Assembly (NCBI GenBank): GCA_006386115.1
Contig: VFIW01000024.1
Span: forward strand, 62,001 to 126,000
DNA from: Globisporangium splendens
Lineage: Eukaryota; Oomycota; Peronosporomycetes; Pythiales; Pythiaceae
DNA: 64,000 nucleotides
Reading direction: 5' to 3'
Below are positions 11,901 through 22,334 of the stretch, piece after piece. Below the pieces are notes generated by a model, which saw only the letters and a program-made list of their open reading frames with translations, was not told the origin of the DNA and did not search any database. Position numbers and translations under genes: made by a program. Every line of letters begins with the position of its first letter. The first letter of the stretch is position 1.

Positions 11901-13427
11901 ACGAGTCGAAGACCACCAGCTTTAAAAGTGGTGTTGAGTGGGACTGACGAAAGGAATATCCAGAGCATCAACTCTTCGTCTCATGGGACTGCCGTCATGC
12001 AAGCTGCAAGGTTGAAATGTGTGGAGGAAGTTCAGAAGGCGTTGCGAGAAGAACACTACCGCGATCATGTAAAGCATATGCGTGATCATTACGTGATTTA
12101 TGCTGGAAATTTATGTGAAGCTCTCGCACTGGTCAAATTCCTGAAATGTTATTATCAGTCTGAGCACCAATCCCGATACAGAAGTCAAGTCCCTGATCCA
12201 ATGTCCAGAAGTCAATTATCAGTGCGATTTACAAGCCGTTGCTTTGCTTTGCTTGTGGACACTTTGCCAAGTGCGAAGTTGATCATGGATTCGATTGAAG
12301 ACTGCAGTAATTGTGTGGGAGAAGATCATCTGCTCCAAGATGTATATTTTGTTGCAGGAAGTCCGGCAAAGTCGAAAGACCTTGCTCGTGTAAGCGCATC
12401 TAAAGCCCGGCATCTACTAATTCTACCATTCGAGGAACAAGTACGCAGTCTCAATCCACCCGAGCCAACTTCTCAGTTGCCACCAGATAACGAGTCCAGT
12501 GTCTATCACGATGACGACAGTTTAGCAGATTTTGGAGTGCTGAGCTCGCTTCTTGCAGTTGAAATTACGCGTCAGCATGATGCACATCAGATCGCAATCC
12601 CCAAAAGAAGCCCTGCGTCACCGCGTCGGCGACTTACAAGCCGTGCTTTCAGCATGGAGCTTGGCGGCCATGGTGCTGAAACCGCGCCACCATCGTACCT
12701 GCGTGAAGTTGATCAAGGACTCCCTGTCGAAAGTGTGAAACTACGCATGATGGAGCGATTCCCTGATTTGGATCCTACGGTGTTTCGTGGGAAAAAGGAA
12801 CTCATTGATGCTCGGCTTCATGAGTATGATGCGCAGCAGCAGCGTCACTCTCAAACAGACGCGGTCACAGAGCCACTTCTAGCCGAAAATGCGTTGGGCG
12901 TGCTGCATCATTCAAAGAATGCGAGATTTTGCCGTCCTCGGGATCCTGAAGTTTGCCACGACGAATTTCCGTATCTAGTGCCAGCTTTTGCAAGCGGGAA
13001 TATTTTCCTCTCCAGTGTGCTGGATCGTGTCGTCTGTCAAGGGTTCTACAATCCATATATCACGGACGTAATTGAATCGCTGGTATCAGGGAGCTCAGCA
13101 GCCAAGTTAGCTTCCTCTATGGCGAATCGTATCGCACGCATCGATGACGCAACCGATGCAAGCGAACGCCTGGGGTCAAATCAGACCAACCTCCGCTTTG
13201 CACCAGATTCAAATCATCACCGTTTATTCCGCGTCAAAGTTGAGAATTCTCATATTGGAGGGACATTCCTTGATGTGTTTCTCGACTACCTGAGGCTGGA
13301 GATGCTCGTGATTGGTATTTTGCGCTCGCCGAACCCCGCGCTGGAAAACTTGCTTCCATTCGTTTACACGTGCCCCGACCCGGATACTATTTTGCATGCC
13401 AAGGATCGCTTGTTTTTGATTGGATGA
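8995..13427 (+). CDS. BK/Slo-like potassium channel with RCK domains
   Basis: Exons: 8995-9144, 9252-9285, 9390-9601, 9677-9757, 9837-9932, 10012-10137, 10215-10365, 10438-11180, 11268-11479 and 11555-13427. They sum to 1225 codons plus stop, all with GT-AG borders. Six membrane segments are encoded by exons 3 to 8. S4 is Arg-rich (RVLRIFRALRVLRLK), and the pore carries the K+ filter STIGYGD, split by an intron. After S6 comes an RCK nucleotide-binding fold (HVIVSGYALTTDAVLDF), then a second RCK-like unit (HYVIYAGNLCEALALVKF) and a long Ser-rich linker. This order is that of large-conductance channels gated by cytosolic ligands such as Ca2+. No clear acidic calcium bowl is seen, so the ligand is unknown. 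It would conduct K+ across the plasma or an internal membrane. Confidence 0.88.
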
Positions 13428-13488
13428 GTAAAGAGACGAGCAAGGAGAAGACAAGGTGGGAATGACAAGCATGTATGAAGTGGCGCGC

Positions 13489-13857
13489 CTATTTCTTCTT
13501 AACCGAACCTCGCGTTGGCTTTGCTGCGGCAGCAGACGGCGCCGGTGCTTTCTTTGGCGGCCCCCTCGCCATACTGTCGCGCTGCGATTTTTCTCGGCAG
13601 AACGCAATGTGGCGCCCGGCTGCCTTGTCGTTGAACCTTCGACTGCAGTACTCGCACTGAATGAGGCTAGGATCCGCGATGGTGTAGTAGGAGTTGCTCG
13701 ACGAGGTGCAGGCGCTTGCAACGGGGGAAGCTTGCTGCTGCTGTTGGTGCGACGACGAAGGAAGAGTTCGTGCCGAGTACGCTGATGCAGAGGTATTTTT
13801 CTCCACAAAGAGAGATGCCTGGTTTGTTGGCGCACTCCGCGATTTTCGTCGAGACAT
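13489..13857 (-). CDS. C2HC-type zinc finger protein (terminal exon)
   Basis: A 122-residue frame with a C2HC finger near its middle (CEYCSRRFNDKAAGRHIAFC), the type found in the ZC2HC1/FAM164 family. The end is basic and Pro/Ala-rich. The Met at 13857 directly follows a good splice acceptor (TCCAAG), so this is probably the last exon of a longer minus-strand gene whose earlier exons lie at 14329-14893. It ends only 61 bases from the convergent K+ channel stop. The family's function is poorly known; zinc and possibly protein or RNA binding is an inference. Confidence 0.6.
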   Translation of the reverse strand: MSRRKSRSAPTNQASLFVEKNTSASAYSARTLPSSSHQQQQQASPVASACTSSSNSYYTIADPSLIQCEYCSRRFNDKAAGRHIAFCREKSQRDSMARGPPKKAPAPSAAAAKPTRGSVKKK

Positions 13858-13949
13858 CTTGGATTTTAGAAGTGACAGCGAGTTCTAACGTCGTTTGCAA
13901 ATACAGGCACAGGTTACAAATGGCCACAAAACAGGTGAAAAAGGAATCT

Positions 13950-14893
13950 ACACCTCCATTTCACTGTTCGCTCCAGCATACGATCGTGGTGTGTTGGATT
14001 GACGCGCATATGGGTCATCGACGACTGATGCCGGTTTGGTTTCTCGCCGCCGAATGGGTGGACCAGGTCGGGAACTCACAGCAGCACCCGCAGCTCGAGT
14101 TGCGTAGACACGGATCCGAGTGTTTGGCATGCTGTGGCAGACCATCCGATCGTCGGATCGGGAGATCGTCGAGTTCTTTCCCTGTGGTGCGTTTTACTTC
14201 TCGAAACAAAGTGTCATGCTCTGAGCCAACCGAGTTCATTTTTTCAGCCCAAGCGAGCAAGCAGTGCCAGAAAAAGCGAAACATGAAATCGAGAGAACCG
14301 TTCAGAAGCAAGATTGCGTGCGCGTACCTGGTTCAAGAGGAGCCGGCGGCGACAGGTTGGGCTGCTTTTTCGGGTACTTCCGAGACAGGTTGTCGAGCGT
14401 GTCGCTGCCGCCGGAGTCGTGCGCTTCGTCATCATCATGGTTATTGTTATTACTACGACTGTGGCTATTATTGCTAGGAGGAATTTTCTTCGCTGGTACG
14501 AAGAAGAACTTCTTCAGGGATATTGAGGGGATTGCGTGGCGAAGAAGTAAGTATGCAGGCGTACCCGGTCGGATCGGCATGTCATCAAACGAATTGGTCG
14601 CTGGTGGGCGGTGCATCTCCTGCTCTTCGCGCGAAGCTGACTCGGGAGTTCTCAACTTTGGGTTCGTCCTCCAGATAGTGAAGACGACAGCAACACAACA
14701 ACATCACGTCAGCATCAAGTGCCCACACACAACAGGCAAGGACACGCAGCACGAACTTTGGCGTGAAGGTGTGGTCCTCGGAGAAGACGCCCTTGGAGCG
14801 CTGCTCGCGCAGATCTCTGGCGCGGTCCTTCTTCTCCTGCTGCTTCTTCGCACAGTCTGTCGGGTCGCAGCGCAGCCGCGTCGCCTGTGTCGA
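13950..14893 (-). CDS. Probable upstream exons of the C2HC zinc finger gene
   Basis: Coding-like segments on the minus strand. One begins after a TGTAG acceptor at 14893 and is charged (KKQQEKKDRARDLREQR). It splices in phase to 14669-14328 (Asn/Ser-rich, with RPPATNSFDDMPIRPG). A third lies within 14250-13950 and is readable in two frames (GKELDDLPIRRSDG and PIRRRETKPASVVDDPYA), so either an intron or a one-base error falls there. The third meets the terminal exon through a GTGTAG donor. The first exon and start codon were not found; they should be upstream of 14893. Confidence 0.4.
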
Positions 14894-15517
14894 CTACATG
14901 GAGGAGGTGCAGGTGTCCGCTAAAGCACAGTAACGTGGCGGTGGCGGAGGAGACAGTAAAGCGCTTTAGCTTGGAGTGCGCACGAGATGCACGCGGTGGG
15001 CGTTTTCTGAATATGGCGTGCATGCAGTCGAAGCGGCGCCATTTTCGTCCAAGAGATCCGTTTCTGACACGATGTGGAGCCTGAAAGGTCACCGCAGATG
15101 TTTGCCAGCCAATAAGAACCGACGATCCATTTCCATCCGCCTATCAAGCACGCGGATTCTATTGATAGATCGATCTCTCAGTCGGTTGATCAGGTTGCTA
15201 TTTATGCGCATGTGCTGGTGTTGACAGAGACCTCATCGTCGCGCGTGACTAGCAGCATGGATCTCCACTGCTTGCGTTTAGTGGAGCAATACCTTGAGTT
15301 GAGTAGCGTTCTATCATCTATTCGACTGCTTTGATATCCTACTAATCATTCGAGTGCTACCGAGGTCTCCCAGCAACATCAGTCACAGCCGTAGAGAGAA
15401 TCATTCCTTTAGCTTTGCCAAATTGCACACAGATGCAGCACTCAACTAAGTGCCAAGTAGTATATTTGCTCTCTGCAGATCTCTCCAGCGCTCTTATCGT
15501 TATCTCTTCTCACTTCG
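14894..15517. other. Intergenic with presumed promoter of the zinc finger gene
   Basis: About 620 bases between the zinc finger gene's first recognised exon and the stop of the BAF60-like gene. It may contain the missing first exon of the zinc finger gene. Otherwise only short, unconvincing ORFs are present. Confidence 0.45.
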
Positions 15518-17175
15518 TCAGTTCGCTGTGGAGGTTGTCAGGAGGCTCGACACGACTTCGCGCACCCAAGGCTGCGAAAACTGGTGCGGGTGTGGGACGT
15601 TGATCTCATCGGTTTCAGCTTCTCCTGCAAGAATCTAAGAGCATTCAGGAGTCCAGACAGAAAGGGAGAGAGATCGCAAACGCAACAGTCTGATTAGCAT
15701 GGGCTGAGTCAATGATTGTAGGGCTCTACGTGTAAAGCGCACCTGTTGGTCTGCTTGTTGAGACGCCGCGACGTCTTTCATAAAGCCAACAGGGTTGTCT
15801 GCAAACTGCAGCATCCACTCGCGCTTCCTGCACTGGTCCTGCAATCGCTCAATGATGTCGGTCTCCTGCGTCTTGAGCAGCTCGAGCTCTCTCTGCTGCT
15901 CTTGCTGGAGCTCCTCCCACTCGACGAGCACGCGCTCTCGGGTCTTCTCGAGCGGATCCACGGCCCCCACGTCGACGCCGATGAACTTTTCGTCCAAGAT
16001 CTCTTCTGAGGATGCGTCACTGGTGGAGGACGAAAGGCTCAGTGTGTACTCCAAATCGATCGAGTTGACTGGCGTCAAATGCTGCTTCAGCGCGACCACA
16101 ACTGAAGTGAACGGAAGCAGATCGCAGTTGAACACCTGGGCGAGCGCATCATCGCATACAATGACGCGGCAATCGTCCTCTTTGATGAGGTTCCGGCGCT
16201 TGATGTATTCCCATACGGCCATCACGATCTTCTGCTTCGTGAACGCCTTCGCTGGACCCAGGTACTCGCCAGTCACGTTCTCCAGGGTCGGAGAGATCGA
16301 GAAACGCTCGGGCGTTTGCGCCGGAAGGAGCTTGATACGAACAGTGTGAGGGGTGTGGCCATTACGGGAGATCTCGAGGCCATCCACGTCATGATGCGCT
16401 TTCTGGAAACTTGTCCACTGCGCTCATAATATGAGGAAATAGAATTAAGAATGGGGACAATGCGTCATTAATGTGCATACAGCGACGAACGTACCTCAAT
16501 GATCGAGTCGGCGTAGATACGAGGGTCAAGTTCGATCGTCGCCTTGCGGAAGTGTGTGGAAAAGCTCTGACAGCATTACAAAACAAACAAACAAACATTT
16601 CCACATTTTCACATAAAACAAAGCATTAAAAGACGCGGCGATTGTAGGAACTGATGAACTAGAAACGTAACACACCACGACGTTCGCTTTCTCTGAGTTC
16701 GCATCCGTGGCTTCAATGCGCAACGTCCATCGCCCGGGCGTCGACGGCGCGTCTTCGGCCTCTAGCTGCACTGGTGGCGTGTATTTGTGATGCAAGCGGA
16801 TACGCAACTCTTTCGACTCCGTCTGCAGTTGGCCCAATAAATGCACAACACAATGCGGAACGTACGAATCGATTGAGACTCCAAACTACGGAATCGCAAA
16901 GCGAGCGAATGCGTTGTAAAGCCGCCATTTATCGCACCTTTCGCGGGTAGAGCCGATGCGTTCTGAGGTCCTGCGTCGTGTTGCGAATCCGTTCGTCGAG
17001 TTCGCTGTGCATCGCCTGCACGCGCTTGAGCAGCTCAATTTCCGTCGCGATCGGCCACTCGCCATCCCAGAGGCCCTACACGACAAGAAGGCAACGCGTA
17101 GCGCATGATGCAAGTTATCTCCACACATACAGAGGAGGCAAGAGACCGACGCAGTACCTGCGGCAATTCGTCCAT
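15518..17175 (-). CDS. SWI/SNF BAF60-type subunit with SWIB domain
   Basis: Exons on the minus strand: 17175-17158, 17075-16938, 16822-16676, 16566-16495, 16417-15743 and 15634-15518. They total 388 codons plus stop, all phases agreeing. The N-terminal half has the family's beta-rich region (KELRIRLHHKYTPP, TIELDPRIYADSIIEWTS, DGLEISRNG). The SWIB/MDM2 fold spans PERFSISPTLENVTG to FTSVVVALKQHL. A coiled, Gln/Glu-rich segment follows, and the last exon ends FSQPWVREVVSSLL, matching the conserved BAF60/Rsc6 tail. The product is a non-catalytic nuclear subunit of an ATP-dependent chromatin remodelling complex. The six-residue first exon (MDELPQ) is short, so the start is slightly less sure than the rest. 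Confidence 0.88.
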
Positions 17176-17928
17176 TTTGAATCGCTTTTTCACCACAACC
17201 AACCTAAAACTGTTCGATGGGCTAAAAACCGATCGTACCACACCGGTAACTCAGCAGATACCGAACCGATATCGGGTTTTTGCATCACAGGTGGTTCGTA
17301 ACCTCATGTCAGTTTCAAGGCTTCAATAGGGTACATGTTGTGCCCTTTCGTGCTAAGAAAGAAGTGATGCTGTCACCGCATGCACAGAATGGCAGCCAGG
17401 ATGCAGAATCGAAAGTCAATTGATCTGTCTAGCCCTAGAGCTCGTGTTGCTTTCAGCTGCTGTGGAGCATGCTGCCTAAGCTGCAGGACGATAGACTATC
17501 CACAGTGTGTTCCCTGCAGTTTCTGGAATTGCTCAAGGTTGGTCCACCTCATGCCCTATGTTATCCGGATGCGGGTAGGGCTTCTGTTACCACGCACCGA
17601 TGCGAGCAGTCAGTACTGGCAACCACAGAAAGAAATGGACAGTTCTGCTTAGTGCAAAACCAATTATCCAAATATCAATGCAGACAGGGTAATGCATACG
17701 AAAACTATACCAAACTAATAATATGCAGCATTTTTATACAGTAATATTGGATTTGAGGAAACAAATCAAGAGAGGGTTTTGGCTCAACAGTTGACTGTGA
17801 TGGACGCGATGGCGGTCAGGACTGACTAGAATCGTGCAGAGGGTGCCGCCGTGTTCACAATTCAAGCGAAGAGCTACGCAAGAGAGGACGCACACTCTCT
17901 TCGTTTCTATAAGCAGCAGGCATCCATC
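17176..17928. promoter_or_regulatory. Divergent intergenic region, BAF60-like / tetraspanin
   Basis: About 750 bases between two divergent start codons, so both promoters lie here. Only small ORFs without motifs are present. I identify no specific binding site. Confidence 0.4.
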
Positions 17929-19149
17929 ATGGGGGAGGACGGCGGCGGCAACGTGGTGCTCGTGAACGTGGCCAAGATCGTGCTGCTGCTGGTCAACATG
18001 GCGTTCATGGTGGCCGGCTCGCTGCTCGTGTACTTCAGCCACCGCGTCAAGACGTCCGGGTGGCTCGACGCCTTCGAGGGCGACTACGCGTGGGTGGGCA
18101 CGACGACGTTCCTGTGCACGCTGATCCTGGGCGCCGTCGTGATCTCGCTCGCGATGCTCGGCTGCTTCGGCGCGCTGCTGCGCCAGAAGATGCTGCTCAC
18201 GATCTACGCCGTCGTGCTGGTCCTCACCGCCGGCTTCTTCGTGGTCATCGTCATCGGCGCGCACTCGGCGAAATCCAAAGCCGAGGAGTGGGGCGCCAAG
18301 GACTTTCCGGCCGTGAAATCCGAGACGTCAATCGGCGAGAACTTCAACCAGCTCTACTGCGCGGCGCAGGTGCCATACTACTGCGAGGACGCGGGCATCA
18401 ACGACGTGCTCACGGTGTTCGGTCAGTCGCTACCCGGGTACTTCGACAACTCGGTCTCCAACTTCTCGAGTCTCTGCGGTGTGCTGAACGTCACGCAGGT
18501 CGAAGTCGTGTGCAAGGTGTGCGAGCTCGTGAAGAAGTACGATCAGTACTCTCCCGTGCTGGACTGGGCCGAGGACAAGTGTCCGCGGAACGCCCTGAAC
18601 CAGGCGTGGTGCGGCCAGTTCCTGCTCTCGGGCGGGAACGTGAGCGCACAGGGCACTGCGGTCGAGAACAACGCACCGTACGGCCAGTGCCGCCCAGTGT
18701 TTTTCGAGCTGATCGAGAAATGGAGCAACGCGCTCATGGTGGGGAGCATCATCGTGTGCATCGCAACCATCGCGGTGCTCGTGCTCACGCTTGTGGTGCG
18801 GCACAAGCGCGCCGTAATTGACGAGGAAGAAAAGGAACACGCGGCGCGGTACCCGTCGACATCGGTCCCGTACACTGCCAACCAGCAGTCCTATGGCAAC
18901 CAGCAGTCCCATGGCAACCAGCAGTACTATGCGAGCGGCAGCCAGCAGCAGTACGGCAGCGGACAGCAGCAGCAGTATGGAGGCTACAGCAGCAACATCC
19001 AGCAGCAGCCGACGCAGTACGGAGGCTACACGCAGCAGCAGCAGTATGGCCAACAGCAATATGGCCAGCAGCAGCCTTACGGCCAGCAGCAGAACCCACG
19101 GTACGAGAGTCAACTCGCCACCAACGACAGACAGGTCGCGCATCTATAG
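17929..19149 (+). CDS. Tetraspanin-like four-TM protein with Q/Y/G-rich tail
   Basis: The start at 17929 (MGEDGGGNV) gives 406 aa; an upstream in-frame Met at 17851 adds a segment with no family character. Four hydrophobic segments lie at roughly residues 10-40, 60-90, 95-120 and 265-290. TM1 and TM2 sit close together, and a large Cys-containing extracellular loop lies between TM3 and TM4 (for example YYCEDAG, VCKVCELV). This is the tetraspanin layout, although the classical CCG motif is not seen. The last ~100 residues are cytosolic and built from QQQYG-type units, a prion-like composition. The role would be organising membrane protein complexes, by family analogy. A simpler four-TM family cannot be excluded. 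Confidence 0.75.
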   Translation: MGEDGGGNVVLVNVAKIVLLLVNMAFMVAGSLLVYFSHRVKTSGWLDAFEGDYAWVGTTTFLCTLILGAVVISLAMLGCFGALLRQKMLLTIYAVVLVLTAGFFVVIVIGAHSAKSKAEEWGAKDFPAVKSETSIGENFNQLYCAAQVPYYCEDAGINDVLTVFGQSLPGYFDNSVSNFSSLCGVLNVTQVEVVCKVCELVKKYDQYSPVLDWAEDKCPRNALNQAWCGQFLLSGGNVSAQGTAVENNAPYGQCRPVFFELIEKWSNALMVGSIIVCIATIAVLVLTLVVRHKRAVIDEEEKEHAARYPSTSVPYTANQQSYGNQQSHGNQQYYASGSQQQYGSGQQQQYGGYSSNIQQQPTQYGGYTQQQQYGQQQYGQQQPYGQQQNPRYESQLATNDRQVAHL

Positions 19150-19384
19150 CTTTTTCTAAATCCAAACACTGTTGTCTTTCTCTCTTTTTGCCATGATGCA
19201 GGCCGTCCGATAAAAGTTTTTTTATTTGAGAGAGAGAAGCCAAGCCTTTGTTCCACCTCTCGTCCATATGTAAGTCAGTCTGTGCCCATATGTCGGTGTC
19301 CATAATATGATTCTATAAACCATGGGGAGAATACCAAAAAGAATGGAAAGAATGCTCTAGTACAAGTGTATTTTTCAATGCTTA

Positions 19385-21922
19385 CTAACTTCTGAACTCG
19401 AAGCTCACGTCCTTGTCGTCCTGTGGCTGGTCCAAGTCGAGGCAGAACTGGAAAAACGGACTCGGCTTGCGCGCGTCCTGCAGTGGATCGCGCACGAAGA
19501 ACTTGCGTTCGCGCTGGCGGCGCTTGTTGGCTTTCTTGCGGGTGTCCACGGTCATCTTGGCGTGCAGCGGGTTCGGCGGCGGCACGTGCACCTTCGGGTT
19601 GAAGAGCCCCGTGCGCTCGATGTTGTAGTTGTCGAGCAGCATCTTGGGGAACTCGTTCGGAAGACTCGGTCCCATCTCAGCAGTGCCGACCGAGAACGAC
19701 GCCACCATCGGGTGGTAGTGGCGGTTCAGCAGCGCGAGCTCCCACAGAGCCGTCGAGAACGGGTTCGTGAAGTCCGGGTCGTCGACGTCGGCGCGGTATT
19801 CGCCCGACGACACGCGCTCCATGTCGCTCTCCAGGAGCTGCTGCAGGCGCGAGTACCGGTGGAAGAGACTGCGGATCACGGCCATGACGCCGAGCATCTG
19901 GTGCGGCTGCAAGTGGATCGAGATCAGCAGCAAGCGCTTAATGAACGCCGCGACGCGGTCCACGACGATCTCTTTTCGACGGATAAACACGGCTTCGATG
20001 CACTGCAGAGCGATCGGGAAGCTGCTCACGTCTTCGCCCTCGGTGAATTTGCGCAGTAGCTTGTACAGAATGTCGACAAACTCCTTCTCGTCGACCATGA
20101 GCTCTTGGCCGGGACCCTGCAGCGTGCGTAGCCCCGTGAGCACGGCCTGCAACGCCGACGGCAGCGGCAGGATGTCTTCCTTCAGCACGGCCTTGAGTAC
20201 CTTGAGGAGATCGATCATGATATCCAAGTTGATCAGGAACGCGTACTTGGCCAACCCTTCGAGCACAGCCGGCAGCGCCGTCGAATACGTCGCCTGCTTC
20301 AGGATGCGGAAGTACACGAGTACCAGCTCGTGCAGAATATCGGCCTGTGTCTTCTGGCGCTCCGACTTGTCCACGACAGCCTCGGCTTCTTTCAGACCCG
20401 ACGCGATCGTGTCACCCTGGCTCTGCTGGCGACGACGCTTCTTACGATCGTTCTTCGCCTTCTTGCGCGCGTCTTCGCCCTGCTCCATCGTCACATCCAG
20501 CGGCATCACGAGGAACGTGCGGATGATGTCCTGCTTCACGCGGTGCTCCTTCTGCTTGACGTAGGACGAGATCTGCTTCACGATCTCGTACGAGTACGCG
20601 CTACTCTTGTCCAACTTGAACACTTCTTCAAACGCCGCGCACGCGAGTTTGCGCAGGTTGGCAAAGTGCGCATCGGCGATCGGCACCAACGCGATGATGA
20701 GGTTCATGTGGAAATTGAACGCGTACTTGACCTTTAGAAACTCCGAGAGGCAACGCACGCCAGTCTCGGCCAACGAGAGTTGCCGCTGGTCGTTCACACT
20801 GAGCTCCTTGGAAGGATGCTTTCCCTTCAGTCCTTCCGTCACGATCTGCGAGCAATACTTGAGAAACGTCTGGTAGTTGCTCAACAGCGCAGCTTCGTAA
20901 TCGTGCATCTTCTGCACGTTCTTCTTCATAGGACGGCCATTTTGTTTCTCCTCGCTCGCCAAACGGATGCGGTAGTCGGGCAAAATGTCGAGAAATACCG
21001 ACAGTTGCGAGAGCATGCTGAGTTTCTTCACGGTCATGTCTGGATCGCGGCACAGCGCCTGCAATTGCTGGATCTTACTGAGGTTCTGCGGGTGCTCCTT
21101 GTTCTTCTTGAAGGCTTCTTCGGGACTCTCCAAGATACTCTCACACAACTGCGCAATCTCAATCTTCTTGGCGGCCAAGCGGTGTTCACGCTGTAAACGC
21201 AAGTCTATTTCGCTTAACTGGGGCTTCGCTGCCTTTGGTGCGTCCTTACTCTTCAGAGCAACGTTGTCGTCGACTTCTTCGAATTCCATGTCGGAGACAT
21301 CCGATCCAAGCTCCTCTGCGTCGTCATCTCCTTCCTCGTCCTCCTCTTCTTCTTCAGCTTCCTCCTCGTCCTTCTCCGCTTCTTCCTTCGCGTCTTCCTC
21401 CGTCAAGAGCTTGTTCTGGCGCACACTGCCATCCATGAACTTTACAGGCAGCTTCGTGGTCAAGTCGACCTTCTTCGGGTTCTCCCAGCCGGCTTTTCGC
21501 GGTCGCGCTTCGAGCTTTTCCAGAGGCATATCCTCCTCCTCCTCATTCTCCTGTGCTTTCGGCTTGACTGGAGGTCTCGCCGTCTTCGCCGCCTTTGTGA
21601 ACACGGGCTTGCTGAGCTGCTTGGCGTCCATGTTCATCAGGAACGACGAGAAGCCGATGTTCTCCTCGAAGAACTCGACGTCCTCGTCATCGACCTCCAC
21701 GTCCTCTTCCACCTGTGCGCGCGGCGCGGCTTGCTTCTTGTTCGTTTTGCTGTTCTTGCTGTTGTTCTTGCCAGCGTTCTTGCGGTTGTTGGCATTGCGA
21801 CCGCCACTGCCGCTGTCTTTGCCTCCTTTGCCTCGGGCAGGCGCTGGCGATGGCTTCGCCTTCTTGTTGCTGCCGCCCTTGGCAGCGCCACCGCTGCCCG
21901 CTTGCTTCCTCTTGTTGCCCAT
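19385..21922 (-). CDS. NOC3-like nucleolar complex protein
   Basis: A single uninterrupted frame. The Met at 21922 (MGNKRKQAG) gives 845 aa and starts the basic, nucleolar-type N-terminus; a Met at 21955 would add 11 residues. Features in order are a Lys/Gly/Asn-rich leader, a long acidic stretch near residues 180-235 (EEEEEDEEGDDD), the NOC3 N-terminal region (LQALCRDPDMTVKKLSMLSQ) and the CBF/NOC helical region towards the C-terminus. NOC3 pairs with NOC2 in maturation and export of pre-60S ribosomes in the nucleolus and has been linked to replication initiation in yeast. It lies convergent to the tetraspanin gene, 235 bases away, and in tandem behind TOR. Confidence 0.9.
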   Translation of the reverse strand: MGNKRKQAGSGGAAKGGSNKKAKPSPAPARGKGGKDSGSGGRNANNRKNAGKNNSKNSKTNKKQAAPRAQVEEDVEVDDEDVEFFEENIGFSSFLMNMDAKQLSKPVFTKAAKTARPPVKPKAQENEEEEDMPLEKLEARPRKAGWENPKKVDLTTKLPVKFMDGSVRQNKLLTEEDAKEEAEKDEEEAEEEEEDEEGDDDAEELGSDVSDMEFEEVDDNVALKSKDAPKAAKPQLSEIDLRLQREHRLAAKKIEIAQLCESILESPEEAFKKNKEHPQNLSKIQQLQALCRDPDMTVKKLSMLSQLSVFLDILPDYRIRLASEEKQNGRPMKKNVQKMHDYEAALLSNYQTFLKYCSQIVTEGLKGKHPSKELSVNDQRQLSLAETGVRCLSEFLKVKYAFNFHMNLIIALVPIADAHFANLRKLACAAFEEVFKLDKSSAYSYEIVKQISSYVKQKEHRVKQDIIRTFLVMPLDVTMEQGEDARKKAKNDRKKRRRQQSQGDTIASGLKEAEAVVDKSERQKTQADILHELVLVYFRILKQATYSTALPAVLEGLAKYAFLINLDIMIDLLKVLKAVLKEDILPLPSALQAVLTGLRTLQGPGQELMVDEKEFVDILYKLLRKFTEGEDVSSFPIALQCIEAVFIRRKEIVVDRVAAFIKRLLLISIHLQPHQMLGVMAVIRSLFHRYSRLQQLLESDMERVSSGEYRADVDDPDFTNPFSTALWELALLNRHYHPMVASFSVGTAEMGPSLPNEFPKMLLDNYNIERTGLFNPKVHVPPPNPLHAKMTVDTRKKANKRRQRERKFFVRDPLQDARKPSPFFQFCLDLDQPQDDKDVSFEFRS

Positions 21923-22334
21923 GTTGCCGCCAACTGCTGGAGCTCTTTGAACCAATTAAGCGCCACAGCACCAAACGACACACAGACAATGACAGCCAAC
22001 AACCCGGGTCTGCACTTTCATCTCAACATGACCCACCCGTGAATATTATCTTATTTTTTGTATAAAATTCGGGTGGGTGGGTAAATGGGTACGGTTCAAA
22101 CCTGTTCTCGGCGGCTCGTTTATCGTTGCCAGAACCAATCGATGTCATTGACACCATTTCAGTTGCATACCTGTTAAATCTTCAAATTTGCAACTGACAG
22201 GTGGGCACAAGTTCGTAACATGCCATGCTGTGACTTGCATCCTTTTGACATGCATCACCTTCCATTTAGCTCCACGCGTTTATACACTTTCTTGAAACAC
22301 TGTGCTCTTCTGTCTTATCAACACAATATATAGT
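21923..22334. other. Short intergenic between TOR and NOC3
   Basis: About 410 bases holding the TOR 3' end and the NOC3 promoter. It contains a pyrimidine/T-rich stretch (22040-22070). No gene is seen. Confidence 0.5.
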
